From Microbispora sp. NBC_01189 (GTDB lineage Bacteria > Actinomycetota > Actinomycetes > Streptosporangiales > Streptosporangiaceae), in contig NZ_CP108581.1 in assembly GCF_036010665.1 (NCBI RefSeq), positions 3,143,501 to 3,207,500 on the forward strand: a stretch of 64,000 nucleotides of DNA, given 5' to 3'. The notes beneath the pieces were generated by a model. It was not told where the DNA came from, did not search any database, and worked only from the letters and a program-made list of their open reading frames with translations. Below, one piece after another: positions 8,474 to 17,720 of the stretch. The position numbers were made by a program, and so were the translations under genes. Position 1 is the first letter of the stretch. Each line of letters opens with the position of its first letter.

Positions 8474-9289
8474 TCAGCGGAGGCCGGCGAAGAGGTCGTC
8501 CTCCTGGTCGGGGGTGGCCACCCGAGACGTCTTCCTGATGAAGAACTCGTGCGAGAAGGCCTGCTGCTGGGCCTCGGGCGACATCTGCAGCATGGGGATG
8601 TTCTCGCCCTGGCTCGCGTGCGCCCGCGGGGCCTTCATCTTGCTCTCCACGTACGGCGAGACCTCGACGACGGAGGTGATCAGTTCCTCGGGTGTGCCGA
8701 AGTCGTCGGGGATCTCGAAGTCCTCCGGGGCCATGCCGCTCTCCCTGAGGAACTCGAACATCCGCTGGATCCGCTCACGCGGCACGGCGATGTAGTACAG
8801 CTTGTCCGGGATGCCGGTCATTTCCGCCGCGGCGACCGCGATGCGGTAGGCCTGGATGTGGTCGGGATGCCCGTAGTTGCCGTTCTCGTCATACGTGACG
8901 ATCACCTGGGGCCGGTAGCGCTCCATGAGCGCGGCGAGGCGGGCGGCGGCCGTCTCGACCGGGACGTTGGCGAACGCGTCGGCGTGGCCGTTGCCCTCCC
9001 AGCCGACCATGCCGGAGTCGCGGTAGCCGAGCAGTTCGAGATGGTCGATGCCGAGGTGGGCGACCGACTCGCGCAGTTCGGCCAGCCGCTGCTCGGCCAC
9101 CGCCGCGTCGTCGTGCCCGGGCTCGCCCGGCTTCACGCCGCCGGGCCCGTCGCCCTGCTCGCCGTTGGTGCAGGTCACCAGAACCGTACGGATGCCCTCC
9201 TGGGTGTACTTCGCCAGGACGCCGCCGGTGCCCATCACCTCGTCGTCGGGGTGGGCGTGCACGGCCATCAGGGTGAGCTCCGAGTCCAT
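8474..9289 (-). CDS. PIG-L family deacetylase, mycothiol conjugate amidase-like
   Basis: This is a zinc-dependent LmbE/PIG-L hydrolase. The metal-binding signature HAHPDDE lies near residues 11-17, with the third ligand region in YGHPDHIQAYRIA. Mca cleaves mycothiol S-conjugates and MshB deacetylates GlcNAc-inositol during mycothiol synthesis. The long C-terminal part (MKAPRAHASQ, then FSHEFFIRK) favours the Mca/MshB group over sugar deacetylases. I set the start at ATG 9289, where GGGGGAT precedes; a GTG 10 codons earlier is open. Mycothiol is actinobacterial, in line with the host. Confidence 0.83.
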   Translation of the reverse strand: MDSELTLMAVHAHPDDEVMGTGGVLAKYTQEGIRTVLVTCTNGEQGDGPGGVKPGEPGHDDAAVAEQRLAELRESVAHLGIDHLELLGYRDSGMVGWEGNGHADAFANVPVETAAARLAALMERYRPQVIVTYDENGNYGHPDHIQAYRIAVAAAEMTGIPDKLYYIAVPRERIQRMFEFLRESGMAPEDFEIPDDFGTPEELITSVVEVSPYVESKMKAPRAHASQGENIPMLQMSPEAQQQAFSHEFFIRKTSRVATPDQEDDLFAGLR

Positions 9290-9329
9290 TCCATCCCCCG
9301 TGGTGTCGTTTACCGTCACCTGGACGACC

Positions 9330-10586
9330 CTATATCCCGACTTGATCCTCAGGGCGGGGGCGAACCGGCTCAGCGGTGGCGGGGTGGGAGACCGGGGTCA
9401 TGCGGCCCGCCACGAGCCACCAGACGAGGAGCAGCGCCAGGGCCAGCGCCACGGCGAAGGGCGGCAGGGTCCAGACGCCGGCGCCCTGCGCGATCGCCCC
9501 GGCCAGCCAGGGGAACACGCCTCCGCCGACCACCGACACGCCGTTCATCAGCCCGATCGCCGTGGGCACCAGCCGGGGCACGGTGAGCCGGTGCGCCACG
9601 GCCATCGTCGTGGGGAACACCGGCCCGAGCCAGAAGCCGAGCAGCACGAAGCTCACGCCGGCCACGGCGGCGCCCGGCGCGATCCAGGCCAGCACCGTGC
9701 TCACGGTGATGCCGGCCAGGCACACGTAGGTCATCCCGGTCGCGGTCATGCCGAGCCTGGTCGCGGCCGGGCTGATGAGGAAGCGGCCGAGGGCGAGCCC
9801 GAGCCAGTAGCCGGAGACGGTGTATCCGGCGATCTGTTCGCCCTGCCCGTGCTCCTCCACCAGGAAGGTGAACCCCCAGTTGCCCACGCTGATCTCCAGG
9901 CCGACGTACACGGCCAGGAACACGGCACCCAGCAGGACGGCGGGCTGCCGTATGACGGCGGTCAGCAGGCCGGGACGCCGCGCCTGCTCCCCGTCGGCCT
10001 GCTCCCCGTCCGGCGCGGCCAACGGGATGTCGCGGGCGGGCAGGGTCAGCCGGAACCCGGCCAGCAGCGGCAGGCTCACCAGGGCGAGGACCAGCCACAC
10101 GGCCGTCCACGGCAGGGAGGTCAGGATCCAGGTGGCCAGCAGCGGCCCGAGCAGCGCGCCGACGCCGAAGAACGCGTGCAGGCGGTTGAGCAGCGTCGTC
10201 GCCCCGGGCCGGTCGGTGAGATAGGCGTTGAGCACCGATTCGAGGATGCCCGTGCCGTACCCGGCCAGAATCTGCACCGCCACAAAGGCCGCGAACGGCG
10301 GGCGTACGGCGGTGTAGAGGCCGGCCAGGGCGAACACGCCGCTGCCGACGACGAGCGAGGTGCGCACCCCGAACCGGTGGATGAGCCAGCCGGCGGTCGA
10401 CCCCGCCAGCATGAACCCGGCCGAGAAGGTGAAGAACTGGGTGCCGACGGTGGCCTTGTCGAGGCCGTAGTCGTCGATCTGCGCGGGCAGCAGCACCGCG
10501 CCCACGCCCGCGCTCAGGCCGACCAGGACGAAGGTGGCGTAGGCGAGGGCGACCGGCACCCACGATTCACGCCGCAGTGCGGACAC
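9330..10586 (-). CDS. MFS transporter, fucose-permease-like / FucP-type 12-TM
   Basis: This is a membrane protein of about 418 residues with 12 predicted segments, beginning with WVPVALAYATFVLVGLSAGV. Motif A is IHRFGVRTSLVV. It starts at the GTG at 10586, preceded by a strong GGAGG; upstream in-frame codons lack coding character. The overall pattern resembles sugar/fucose-type MFS members that mostly import. It lies just upstream of the PIG-L amidase gene on the same strand with a 40-bp gap, so the two may be cotranscribed. Substrate unknown. Confidence 0.8.
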   Translation of the reverse strand: MSALRRESWVPVALAYATFVLVGLSAGVGAVLLPAQIDDYGLDKATVGTQFFTFSAGFMLAGSTAGWLIHRFGVRTSLVVGSGVFALAGLYTAVRPPFAAFVAVQILAGYGTGILESVLNAYLTDRPGATTLLNRLHAFFGVGALLGPLLATWILTSLPWTAVWLVLALVSLPLLAGFRLTLPARDIPLAAPDGEQADGEQARRPGLLTAVIRQPAVLLGAVFLAVYVGLEISVGNWGFTFLVEEHGQGEQIAGYTVSGYWLGLALGRFLISPAATRLGMTATGMTYVCLAGITVSTVLAWIAPGAAVAGVSFVLLGFWLGPVFPTTMAVAHRLTVPRLVPTAIGLMNGVSVVGGGVFPWLAGAIAQGAGVWTLPPFAVALALALLLVWWLVAGRMTPVSHPATAEPVRPRPEDQVGI

Positions 10587-10788
10587 CCGACCTCCCGCGA
10601 TTGACGAGCAGCCTGCCGACCACCCGCGGCGCGGGAGCATCGGTCCGTGAGCACCGGTGATCCCGTTGCGGCGAACATGCTACTTGGCACACCCATCAGC
10701 ATTGAAGGGGCTTATGGGTGGTTATGGTGTCCGCCCCTCGGCATCGGCGAAGCGCGTCGCGTCCGCGAGGGCCTTCCCGGCCAGAGGG

Positions 10789-12171
10789 TCACTCCCGTGG
10801 GATCGCCGCGAGGTTCAACACCCGCAACTCGTTCCCTGGCTCGACCAGGTTCTTCTCGCAGACCCGCGCGCCCGGGGTCGGGGAGGAGGGCAGATTCTTC
10901 AGCTCGTCGGCCTGGAGAGGCCGGCAGGCCCTACGTTCCTTCAGCGGAGCGGCGTTCCAGTAGTAGACCAGGCTCGGGGAGAACGACGTGCCCTGTCCTA
11001 CCGACCAGTTCTTGCCGTCTTCGCTCCCCACCCCGATCGTCGCCGTCCGCCCGGTCTCGATGTCGTACATCCGCGTGCCGCGGCCACCGTCGAGCGCCAC
11101 GAAGCGGTCGCCGTGGATCGCGGGATCGCCCGCGCGGCCGGGCAGCTTCCGCTCGCCGGTGCCGTCGGGACGCACCACTACGAGGGAACCGCCGGATCGG
11201 CCGAGGCACCACTCCGGATGGCAACTGAGGGCACGCACCCCCTCGGGCATGGTGAGCGTGCGGCGCTCGCCGGTCTCCAGGTTCACCAGCAGGTGCTGGC
11301 CCGGGGCGCCGTCCTCGGGCATGCCCCACCGCTCCGTCAGCACATCGGTCGCGTACGGCCACGAGTCCAGCCACAGCCCGTCGGTGCCCGGGATCTTCTC
11401 GGGCGTGCCTCCGGCGAGAGGCAGGCGGTAGACGCCGCCGGTCCTCGGCGACCACACTACGTGGGAGTCGGTCACACCGACCATCGCGACGGCGGAAAGG
11501 GCCCCGGTGACCTCTCCGACGCGGACCGGCCGGCCGCCCTCGACGGGCACCGCCCAGAAGTCCGCCCACGCCTCCCCGCTGTTGGGGCGGGCGCCGTACC
11601 AGACCACGTGGTGCGGCCCGGCTTCGGCGCCCTGCATGAAGTAGTCCTCGACATGCAGGGGCATCTCGGCCAGCACCCTGCTCGTCCCGGTCGCGAGGTC
11701 GTAGACCTCCAGGCGGCCGGTCTTCTCGAACGACACCTCCGCCGCCACGAGGATCTCGGTCGGGCTCAGCGCGGTTACCGGGCGGTACGTGAAGCCGTCG
11801 GCCGTCTTCTTCGGCATCGTGAAGACCGCCTGCGGCCACACCTCGCTCGCCGGTCTCGCCCGCTTCCCCGGCGCCGGGTCCTCCGGTTCCCGGATCGGCG
11901 TCTTCGCCGTCGGGGTGGTCGCGGTCGTGGCTGTGGTCGTGGCTGTGGTGGCCGGCCGGTCGCCGATCGTGGCCCTCGGTCCCACGCTCCTGACCACCGT
12001 GGTGCCGCCCACGGCGACGGCGACCACACCCGCCACCGCCAGCGCCGTACGGTAGCGCTGCCGGGTCCGCCGCCTGCGCCGCTCGCCGAGCCCCGCCAGG
12101 AGGTCCACCGGCTCGGGCGCGCCGTCCGCCGCCTGCCGCAGCGCGGCCGTGAGATCCGCCTCGCTTCTCAC
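10789..12171 (-). CDS. Membrane-anchored beta-propeller-like protein, probable sigma-factor partner
   Basis: It begins with a short cytoplasmic segment (residues 1-45), then one membrane helix (YRTALAVAGVVAVAVGGTTV), a Thr/Pro-rich linker (TTATTTATTATTPTAK), and a large extracytoplasmic region of repeated WxVPVEGG, LVNLETGE and VVVRPDGTGE type strands resembling a TolB/WD propeller. The GTG start overlaps the TGA of the SigE-family gene, so translation is coupled. Such partners are common beside SigE-family sigma factors and may act as sensors or anti-sigma factors. No zinc anti-sigma motif is visible. Confidence 0.8.
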   Translation of the reverse strand: MRSEADLTAALRQAADGAPEPVDLLAGLGERRRRRTRQRYRTALAVAGVVAVAVGGTTVVRSVGPRATIGDRPATTATTTATTATTPTAKTPIREPEDPAPGKRARPASEVWPQAVFTMPKKTADGFTYRPVTALSPTEILVAAEVSFEKTGRLEVYDLATGTSRVLAEMPLHVEDYFMQGAEAGPHHVVWYGARPNSGEAWADFWAVPVEGGRPVRVGEVTGALSAVAMVGVTDSHVVWSPRTGGVYRLPLAGGTPEKIPGTDGLWLDSWPYATDVLTERWGMPEDGAPGQHLLVNLETGERRTLTMPEGVRALSCHPEWCLGRSGGSLVVVRPDGTGERKLPGRAGDPAIHGDRFVALDGGRGTRMYDIETGRTATIGVGSEDGKNWSVGQGTSFSPSLVYYWNAAPLKERRACRPLQADELKNLPSSPTPGARVCEKNLVEPGNELRVLNLAAIPRE

Positions 12172-12686
12172 ACTTCCTCCATGTCGGTCGTACGGCGCCG
12201 TACGCGGAGTTTGTCCAGGGCCCTGGCGGCCTGGCTGCGCACCGTCCCCGGCGAGATGCCGAGGATGCGGGCGATCTCCGCGTCGGGCAGATCCTCGTAG
12301 TAACGCAGCACCAGCACCGCCCGCTGTTTCGGCGGCAGCCCGGTGACCTCGGCCCACAGTCCCGTGTCGCCGTCCAGGCGCACGTCGATATACGCGACCT
12401 CGGGCGCCTCCGCCGTCAGCCGCTCACGCCGCCGTCGCCGCCACCAGCTGATGTGCTGACGAGCCATGATCGTGCGGACGTATCCCTCCGGATCGTCCCT
12501 GCGCACCACCCGGTGCCAGGCGTCGCCGAGGCGCAGCAACGCCTCCTGCACGAGGTCCGCCGCGTCGTCCGCGTCGCCGGTCAGCACGTACGCGTAGCGG
12601 TACAGCGCCCCGCCGCGCGCCCGGACGAAATCGTGAAAGGTGTCGTCCACGTTCCAGGGACGTACGGGCCCGTCCGTACGTTGCAC
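12168..12686 (-). CDS. SigE-family ECF RNA polymerase sigma factor
   Basis: Region 2 (FHDFVRARGGALYRYAYVLT, then DADDAADLVQEALLRLGDAW) is followed by region 4 with a helix-turn-helix (PPKQRAVLVLRYYEDLPDAE, then IARILGISPGTVRSQAARAL). Length is about 172 residues. The start may be GTG 12686 or GTG 12650 (VDDTFHDF). The stop overlaps the start of the membrane partner, so the pair forms an operon. It probably directs an envelope-response regulon, possibly including its own promoter in the gap to the divergent MBL gene. Confidence 0.88.
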   Translation of the reverse strand: MQRTDGPVRPWNVDDTFHDFVRARGGALYRYAYVLTGDADDAADLVQEALLRLGDAWHRVVRRDDPEGYVRTIMARQHISWWRRRRRERLTAEAPEVAYIDVRLDGDTGLWAEVTGLPPKQRAVLVLRYYEDLPDAEIARILGISPGTVRSQAARALDKLRVRRRTTDMEEV

Positions 12687-12764
12687 GGCCCGTCAAGCAC
12701 CCCCCACTTTCGGGTGATTTGTGGTGGTTTACGTAGCCTGAAGTTCTGGGAGAGGGGAGACACC

Positions 12765-13634
12765 ATGCCCGATCCAGCGGACGCGACCGTGTTCTTCGTG
12801 GGCAACGCCACCATGATCATCAGATCTCACGGGTTCACCCTGCTGACGGATCCGAACTTCCTGCACCGGGGCCAGTGGGCCCGTCTCGGCTACGGCCTGC
12901 GCACCCGACGCCGTACCGAGCCGGCGATGGAGGTCACGCAGCTGCCACCTGTGGACCTGGTCGTCCTGTCGCACATGCACGGCGACCACTGGGACGACAT
13001 CGCCCGCCACGGCCTCGACAAGGACCTGCCGATCGTCACCACCCGCCACGCCGCGCACCGGCTGAGGCGCCAGGGGTTCCATCGGGCCGTCGCCCTGGAC
13101 CCCTGGGAGTACCACTTCGTGCGCCGCCACGACGCCACGCTGACAGTCACCGCCACACCCGCCCGGCACGCCCCGGGCCCCGTCGAGAGGTTGATGCCGC
13201 CGGTCATGGGCAGCGTGCTCGACTTCGCGAACGCCGGGGAGGTGGACCTGCGCATGCACATCAGCGGTGACACGATCATGGACCCGTGCCTGGCCGAGAT
13301 ACCGCGCCGCTTCCCGGACATCGACGTGGGCGTCGTGCACCTCGGCGGCACCCGGATCTTCGGCGTCACGGTGACGATGGACGGTCTCCAGGGCGCGGAG
13401 TGGCTGCGGCTGATGCAGCCGGAGTCGGCCCTGCCCGTGCACTACGACGACTACGAGGCGTTCGCCTCGCCGCTCAGGGACTTCCAGCAGCACGTCCGCC
13501 GGACGGGACTGTCCCACCTTGTGCACTACATCATGCGCGGCGAGACCTACCGTCTGCCCGTACGGCAGGCCGGCCTGCGCCCGCACCGCCCGGTGACCGG
13601 TCCCGGCCGGAGCGCCGGCCCGCCGTACGGCTGA
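12765..13634 (+). CDS. MBL-fold metal-dependent hydrolase (UlaG-like)
   Basis: This is a 289-residue metallo-beta-lactamase-fold hydrolase. The metal motif is LSHMHGDHWDD, with later ligands in TPARHAPG, HISGDTIMD and LPVHYDDYEAF. Members of the UlaG/RomA branch hydrolyse lactones or phosphoesters. The ATG follows GAGGGGAG by five bases. It is divergently placed from the sigma factor gene, and an MFS gene ends close to its stop on the other strand. Physiological substrate unknown. Confidence 0.85.
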   Translation: MPDPADATVFFVGNATMIIRSHGFTLLTDPNFLHRGQWARLGYGLRTRRRTEPAMEVTQLPPVDLVVLSHMHGDHWDDIARHGLDKDLPIVTTRHAAHRLRRQGFHRAVALDPWEYHFVRRHDATLTVTATPARHAPGPVERLMPPVMGSVLDFANAGEVDLRMHISGDTIMDPCLAEIPRRFPDIDVGVVHLGGTRIFGVTVTMDGLQGAEWLRLMQPESALPVHYDDYEAFASPLRDFQQHVRRTGLSHLVHYIMRGETYRLPVRQAGLRPHRPVTGPGRSAGPPYG

Positions 13635-13648
13635 GCGCGCGGCGGGTC

Positions 13649-14728
13649 TCACCTGCGCTTGGGACGGCGTACGGTGAAGGCGAGCACCAGGTACGGCACG
13701 GCCGCGACGGCGAAGAGCGGCCCGGGGCCGGCCCACACCGATCCGGCGGCGTAGCCGCCGTAGACCGCCAGGCAGACGATCTCGACGCCGACTCCGGCCA
13801 TCGAGGTGACCGTGGCCCGCGCGCCGTCCGAGATCTCCTCCTGGAGTCGCGCGTCCAGCGTCGCCGAGGCCCACTGGACCAGGCCGAAGGAGACGGCCAC
13901 CAGCGTGACCGCCGCGGGGTGGCGCGCCGCGGCTCCCGCGGCCCCGGCGGCCAGGCAGACGGCGGCGAGCACCAGGGCCGGTGCGAGCGCGCCCTGTCCG
14001 CGGCCGGCGAACCACCCGCCGGCCATGCCACCGACACTCACCAGCAGCACGAGCAGCGGCACCGCCCCGGCGGACACCCCGGTGGCCTGGGCGAGCAGGG
14101 GCACATACTCCTCCATCGCCCCGATGACCGACATCACCGACAGGACTGTGATCGCGCGGCGGATCACCGGCCCCTCGCGCACCTGGGCGAGGCCCTCCCG
14201 CAGGACGCCCAGAGGGTTCGTAATGTCGGGGATCTCGCGGTGACGGCGCGACTCGGGGAACGTCAGCGCCACGGCGGCGCAGAGCGGTGTCACCAGAACA
14301 CTGGCCAGACCCGCCGCGCGGAGACCGCCCGCGGCGAGCACGGGCGCCGCGAGCGCGTCGGCGGCCGCGATCGCCGTGGCGCCGACGGCGGCCGACCGGC
14401 CGACGAGCACCGGGTAGCGGTCCGGCCTGCCACATCGCCCGAGTTCCTCGTACACAAGGGCCTGGACGGTGCCCGAGCGCAGCGAGCCCCCCGCCCCCCA
14501 CAGCACGAAGCCCAGCGCGAACGACCAGTAGGAGGGGACGAACGTCCACAGGGCGTACCCCGCGCCCGTGAGGAGGGGCGCGGCGGTGAGCAGCGCCCGG
14601 CGCGAGACGAGGTCGGCCCACACACCGGACGGGATCTCCAGCACGAAGCCGGTGACGGACCAGATCACGAACAGCGAGGAGATCTGGGCGGGCGACAGCC
14701 CGTTCTCGGCGAACAGCAGGGCGTACAC
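13649..14728 (-). CDS. MFS transporter, N-terminus uncertain (possible frameshift)
   Basis: It has 11-12 hydrophobic segments with LFVIWSVTGFVLEIPSGVWA as second segment plus motif A-like loop. The ORF from GTG 14728 lacks the first half of TM1. The same frame continues upstream through a good TM sequence (LAAQLYAYAFLEDFVVLYPV) to a stop near 14807 without any ATG, GTG or TTG. A TTG start (MTLTRT) lies in the neighbouring frame just above, so a one-base change in a GGGCCC run would join them. Either a frameshift or an unusual start is present. It is probably an exporter; substrate unknown. Confidence 0.7.
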   Translation of the reverse strand: MYALLFAENGLSPAQISSLFVIWSVTGFVLEIPSGVWADLVSRRALLTAAPLLTGAGYALWTFVPSYWSFALGFVLWGAGGSLRSGTVQALVYEELGRCGRPDRYPVLVGRSAAVGATAIAAADALAAPVLAAGGLRAAGLASVLVTPLCAAVALTFPESRRHREIPDITNPLGVLREGLAQVREGPVIRRAITVLSVMSVIGAMEEYVPLLAQATGVSAGAVPLLVLLVSVGGMAGGWFAGRGQGALAPALVLAAVCLAAGAAGAAARHPAAVTLVAVSFGLVQWASATLDARLQEEISDGARATVTSMAGVGVEIVCLAVYGGYAAGSVWAGPGPLFAVAAVPYLVLAFTVRRPKRR

Positions 14729-14881
14729 CGGATAGAGGACGACGAAGTCCTCGAGGAACGCGTAGGCGTACAGCTGGGCCGCGAGGGCCCGTTCGGGTGA
14801 GCGTCAATGTCGCCAGGTCATGCCGGCACCCTAAGGCCATGCCGATCCGCTCCGCATCGGGTTTTCCGGCGCGCGATCCGC

Positions 14882-16027
14882 TTACGGGCTGACGGCCAGG
14901 AGCAGGAACGCGGCGAACAACATGAGATGCACTCCGGCCTGCAGCAGGGTGGCCCGGCCGGGCACCACGGTCAGGGTGGCCACGACGACCGTGAGGCCGA
15001 GCAGCACGATGTGCGTCGGGCCGAGACCGAGCAGCAGGGGCCCCTCCAGCCACAGCGACGCCGCGGCGATCGTCGGGATGGTCAGGCCGATGCTCGCCAT
15101 GGCCGACCCGAACGCCAGGTTCAGGCTGACCTGGACCCGGGCCCGCCGTGCCGCGCGTACGGCGGCGAGGGTCTCCGGGAGCAGCACCAGCAGCGCGATC
15201 GCCACGCCCACCGCGGCCTGCGGGAGCCGTGCCGTGCGCACGACCGCCTCGATGGAGGGCGCCTCGACCTTCGCCAGCCCGACCACCGCGATGAGCGCCG
15301 CCAGCAGCAGCGCCAGGCTGACCATGGCCGCGCGGTTGGAGGAGAGATCCGCGTGCTCCGCCTCGCCCCCGTGCCTGCCCCCGTGCCTGCCCCCCTGCTT
15401 GCCGCCGCGCTCGCCGGTGGTCTCGACGGGGAGGAAGTATTCGCGGTGCCTGATCGTCTGGGTGAGGACGAACAGGCCGTACAACGTGATCGAGGCGAAT
15501 GCGGCGAACGCGAGCTGGGCGGGGGCGAAGGCGGGGCCCGACACGGTCGTGGTGAAGGCGGGCAGGACGAGGCTGAGTGTCGCGAGAGTGGCGACGGTGG
15601 CCAGGGCCGCACCGGTTCCCTCGGCGTTGAAGACCGCCACCCGCCGCCGCAGCGCGGCCATCAGCAGCGACAGACCGACGATGCCGTTGCAGGTGATCAT
15701 CACGGCGGCGAACACGGTGTCGCGGGCGAGTGACGACGCGGCCGGGCCGCCGGACACGGTGAGACTGATGATCAGCGCCACTTCGATCACCGTCACCGCC
15801 ACCGCGAGGATCAGCGACCCGAACGGTTCGCCGACCCGGTGCGCGATGACCTCCGCGTGGTGCACGGCCGCGAGCACCGCGGCCGCCAGGAAGAGCGCCG
15901 CGATCGTGACGACGAGGGGAGGAATCGTCCGGCCCCACGCCAGGGCGAGCACGATCACGGCGAGGATCGGAGCGGTCGTCGTCCAGGAGGTGGCCAGTCG
16001 GCGGAAGAACAGATTCACGCCCTTCAT
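14882..16027 (-). CDS. Calcium:proton antiporter, CaCA family (ChaA-like)
   Basis: This is a 381-residue protein with about 11 membrane segments arranged as two related halves. Each half carries an acidic alpha-repeat: GEPFGSLILAVAVTVIEVAL in the first, and a stretch spanning VQVSLNLAFGSAMASIGLTI in the second. A His/Gly/Lys-rich loop (GGKQGGRHGGRHGG) connects the halves. Family members exchange cytosolic Ca2+ (or Na+/K+) for protons. The start is ATG 16027 behind GGGCAGG; a TTG three codons upstream is alternative. Confidence 0.87.
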   Translation of the reverse strand: MKGVNLFFRRLATSWTTTAPILAVIVLALAWGRTIPPLVVTIAALFLAAAVLAAVHHAEVIAHRVGEPFGSLILAVAVTVIEVALIISLTVSGGPAASSLARDTVFAAVMITCNGIVGLSLLMAALRRRVAVFNAEGTGAALATVATLATLSLVLPAFTTTVSGPAFAPAQLAFAAFASITLYGLFVLTQTIRHREYFLPVETTGERGGKQGGRHGGRHGGEAEHADLSSNRAAMVSLALLLAALIAVVGLAKVEAPSIEAVVRTARLPQAAVGVAIALLVLLPETLAAVRAARRARVQVSLNLAFGSAMASIGLTIPTIAAASLWLEGPLLLGLGPTHIVLLGLTVVVATLTVVPGRATLLQAGVHLMLFAAFLLLAVSP

Positions 16028-16206
16028 CCTGCCCAAATAGGGCGATTTACGATGATTCGCTCATTTATGTCTGTCTGTCTGATGTGGGGCTCTGAAGACT
16101 GGTCCGCGACCGCCACCGCCACCGGTGCGGGCGGGTGCCGTGCCGGCCCGGACTCACGGCCGTGCCGACCCGCGCCGTACGGCGGTGCGGATCAGAGTGT
16201 GCGGTG

Positions 16207-17082
16207 TCAGAGCTGGCCGAGCAGCCAGCGTGGCCCGGTGACGAAGGCGCCGAGTGCCGTGACCCGTTCGCGCAGCCCGCGGTCGGCGGTGACGACGAGT
16301 GCCGTCTCCCACGGCCGTACGCCGCGCACCGTCTCCACGATCGCGTCGTCCCCGCTGCCCCCGGCCAGCACGACCGTCATGTCCCCGTTCACCGGCCCGG
16401 GGTCGGCGGCTTTGGCCGCGGCGCCCTCCAGCACCGCGAACATCCGGGGGAACCACCGCGTGAGCGCCGGCACTCCTTGCGGCATGTCGCCGACGCCCCG
16501 CACGGTCAGCGCGATCAGCTCGTTGAGCAGGCGGTTCGCGGCGCCCGCGCGGTCCTTCCACCAGCCGTGCTCGGCCCGCGCCCCGATGATGTTGGCCATG
16601 TCGAGGACGACCACGACCGGGCTCAGCGCGGCCCGGATCAGCGGCCAGGAGCCGGCGAACCCGGGATGCAACTGCCTGGCGGTGACCTCGTCCGCGGCCA
16701 CCCACCGCATGTCGAGGCTCTCGCCGTTCGCGGGCGCGGCGTCGAGCAGCCCGTCCGCCTCAGCGATCACCGTCTGGAACGACCAGCCGCCGTGGTCGTC
16801 GACGTAGAGTCCGCGTACCCGGACGAGATCGGCGCGGAGGGCCGCCTCTTCCCGAGCCTCGCGCAGCGCGCCGGTGACGGCGTCCTCGTGACTGTCGCGG
16901 GCCCCGCCGGGCAGGCCCCAGGTGCCGCCGTGATGGCTCCACCAGGCCCGTTTCTGCAGGAGCACGTACGGCATGCCGTCCAGCGTGTGGTGGACGGCGA
17001 GCAGGCCGGCGGCGCCGTGCAGTCCCCAGTGCTGGTGTCCCAGCGAGCACAGGGCCCAGCCGTCGCCGTCCATCGCCGCCAT
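16207..17082 (-). CDS. NUDIX hydrolase fused to NYN/PIN-like domain
   Basis: The N-terminal half holds a NUDIX box (GGARDSHEDAVTGALREARE plus the following EAAL) after the typical LLQKRAWWSHHGGTWGLPGG lead-in. The second half (from about residue 155, VVVVLDMANIIGARAEHGWW) begins with the D-x-(A/G)N motif of NYN/PIN-like RNases and ends with VVTADRGLRERVTALGA, which supplies a second acidic site. NUDIX cleaves nucleoside diphosphate-X compounds; NYN domains are metal-dependent RNases. The combination suggests RNA-end processing or clearance. The start is ATG 17082 (MAAMDGDG) with AGGGAC upstream. Confidence 0.82.
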   Translation of the reverse strand: MAAMDGDGWALCSLGHQHWGLHGAAGLLAVHHTLDGMPYVLLQKRAWWSHHGGTWGLPGGARDSHEDAVTGALREAREEAALRADLVRVRGLYVDDHGGWSFQTVIAEADGLLDAAPANGESLDMRWVAADEVTARQLHPGFAGSWPLIRAALSPVVVVLDMANIIGARAEHGWWKDRAGAANRLLNELIALTVRGVGDMPQGVPALTRWFPRMFAVLEGAAAKAADPGPVNGDMTVVLAGGSGDDAIVETVRGVRPWETALVVTADRGLRERVTALGAFVTGPRWLLGQL

Positions 17083-17150
17083 GTCCCTATTTTGGCGCAG
17101 CCGGGAAAGCCCTGGTCGCGCGGTGCGGAGCGGTGTTCGCCGCTCCGGTG

Positions 17151-17405
17151 TCACCAGTGGTCGACGGGCACCTCCACCCCGGCGGACAGGTCGAAGAGGG
17201 TCACGCCGTCGGCGAGGCGGATCACCTGGATCTGCGTCGCGAAGCGCAGGCCGCGAAGGCGGATGGCGGCCTCGTGCGCCCGGCGCGGGAAGTGGTAGCG
17301 GTCGGCCGCGCGGCCCCCGCCGGGAACCGGCCGGGCGGAACGGACCTCGAACCGGTCAGGAGGCCACAGAGGGGGCAAAGGCACAGATTGCTGCCAAATG
17401 GACAT
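17151..17405 (-). CDS. Conserved-looking small hypothetical protein (84 aa)
   Basis: It starts at an ATG with CAGGAGAG just upstream. The sequence is compact and charged (LWPPDRFEVRSARPVPGGGR, then FATQIQVIRLADGVTLFDLS) with no signal peptide or membrane segment. I do not recognise a named family. It lies on the same strand as the NUDIX-NYN gene, 68 bp upstream of that start, so the two may be cotranscribed. Confidence 0.6.
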   Translation of the reverse strand: MSIWQQSVPLPPLWPPDRFEVRSARPVPGGGRAADRYHFPRRAHEAAIRLRGLRFATQIQVIRLADGVTLFDLSAGVEVPVDHW

Positions 17406-17606
17406 GTCTCTCCTGTCTCGCCGTTGAGAACAAGCAGTTGACCGGTCGGGTGCGGGTGATCGCCACAGCGTGACGGCGTCGTAGGCCGATCGTTATTAAG
17501 TGGTAAGCGATCCTTCCCAAGCCGGAGTCCATAGCCCGTTAGCGTTTGTGCCCTCACTCGCGATCCCCCTTTGTCGGGAGGATCGGGAGATGTCATATCT
17601 GGAGAG

Positions 17607-17638
17607 ACGCCCGCTTCTGCGGCCGGAGAAGCGGGCGT
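17607..17638. terminator. Strong GC-rich hairpin, probable terminator
   Basis: ACGCCCGCTTCT pairs perfectly with AGAAGCGGGCGT around an 8-base loop. It sits about 80 bp beyond the stop of the M15 peptidase gene (minus strand). There is no T-run on either side, as is common for actinobacterial terminators. Confidence 0.6.
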
Positions 17639-17720
17639 TGTCCTCCACCCATCGCCCACCCCTCGCTCCACCACTCATCCCAAGCTCATCCCAGCTCGTT
17701 CCCGTTGATCGTCGGTGCCG

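Noticed and set aside
12729-15938. A 1,069-codon minus-strand open frame
   Set aside because: It lies antisense or out of frame to the MBL, MFS and antiporter genes; its translation is Arg/Pro-rich without domains, a normal high-GC shadow.
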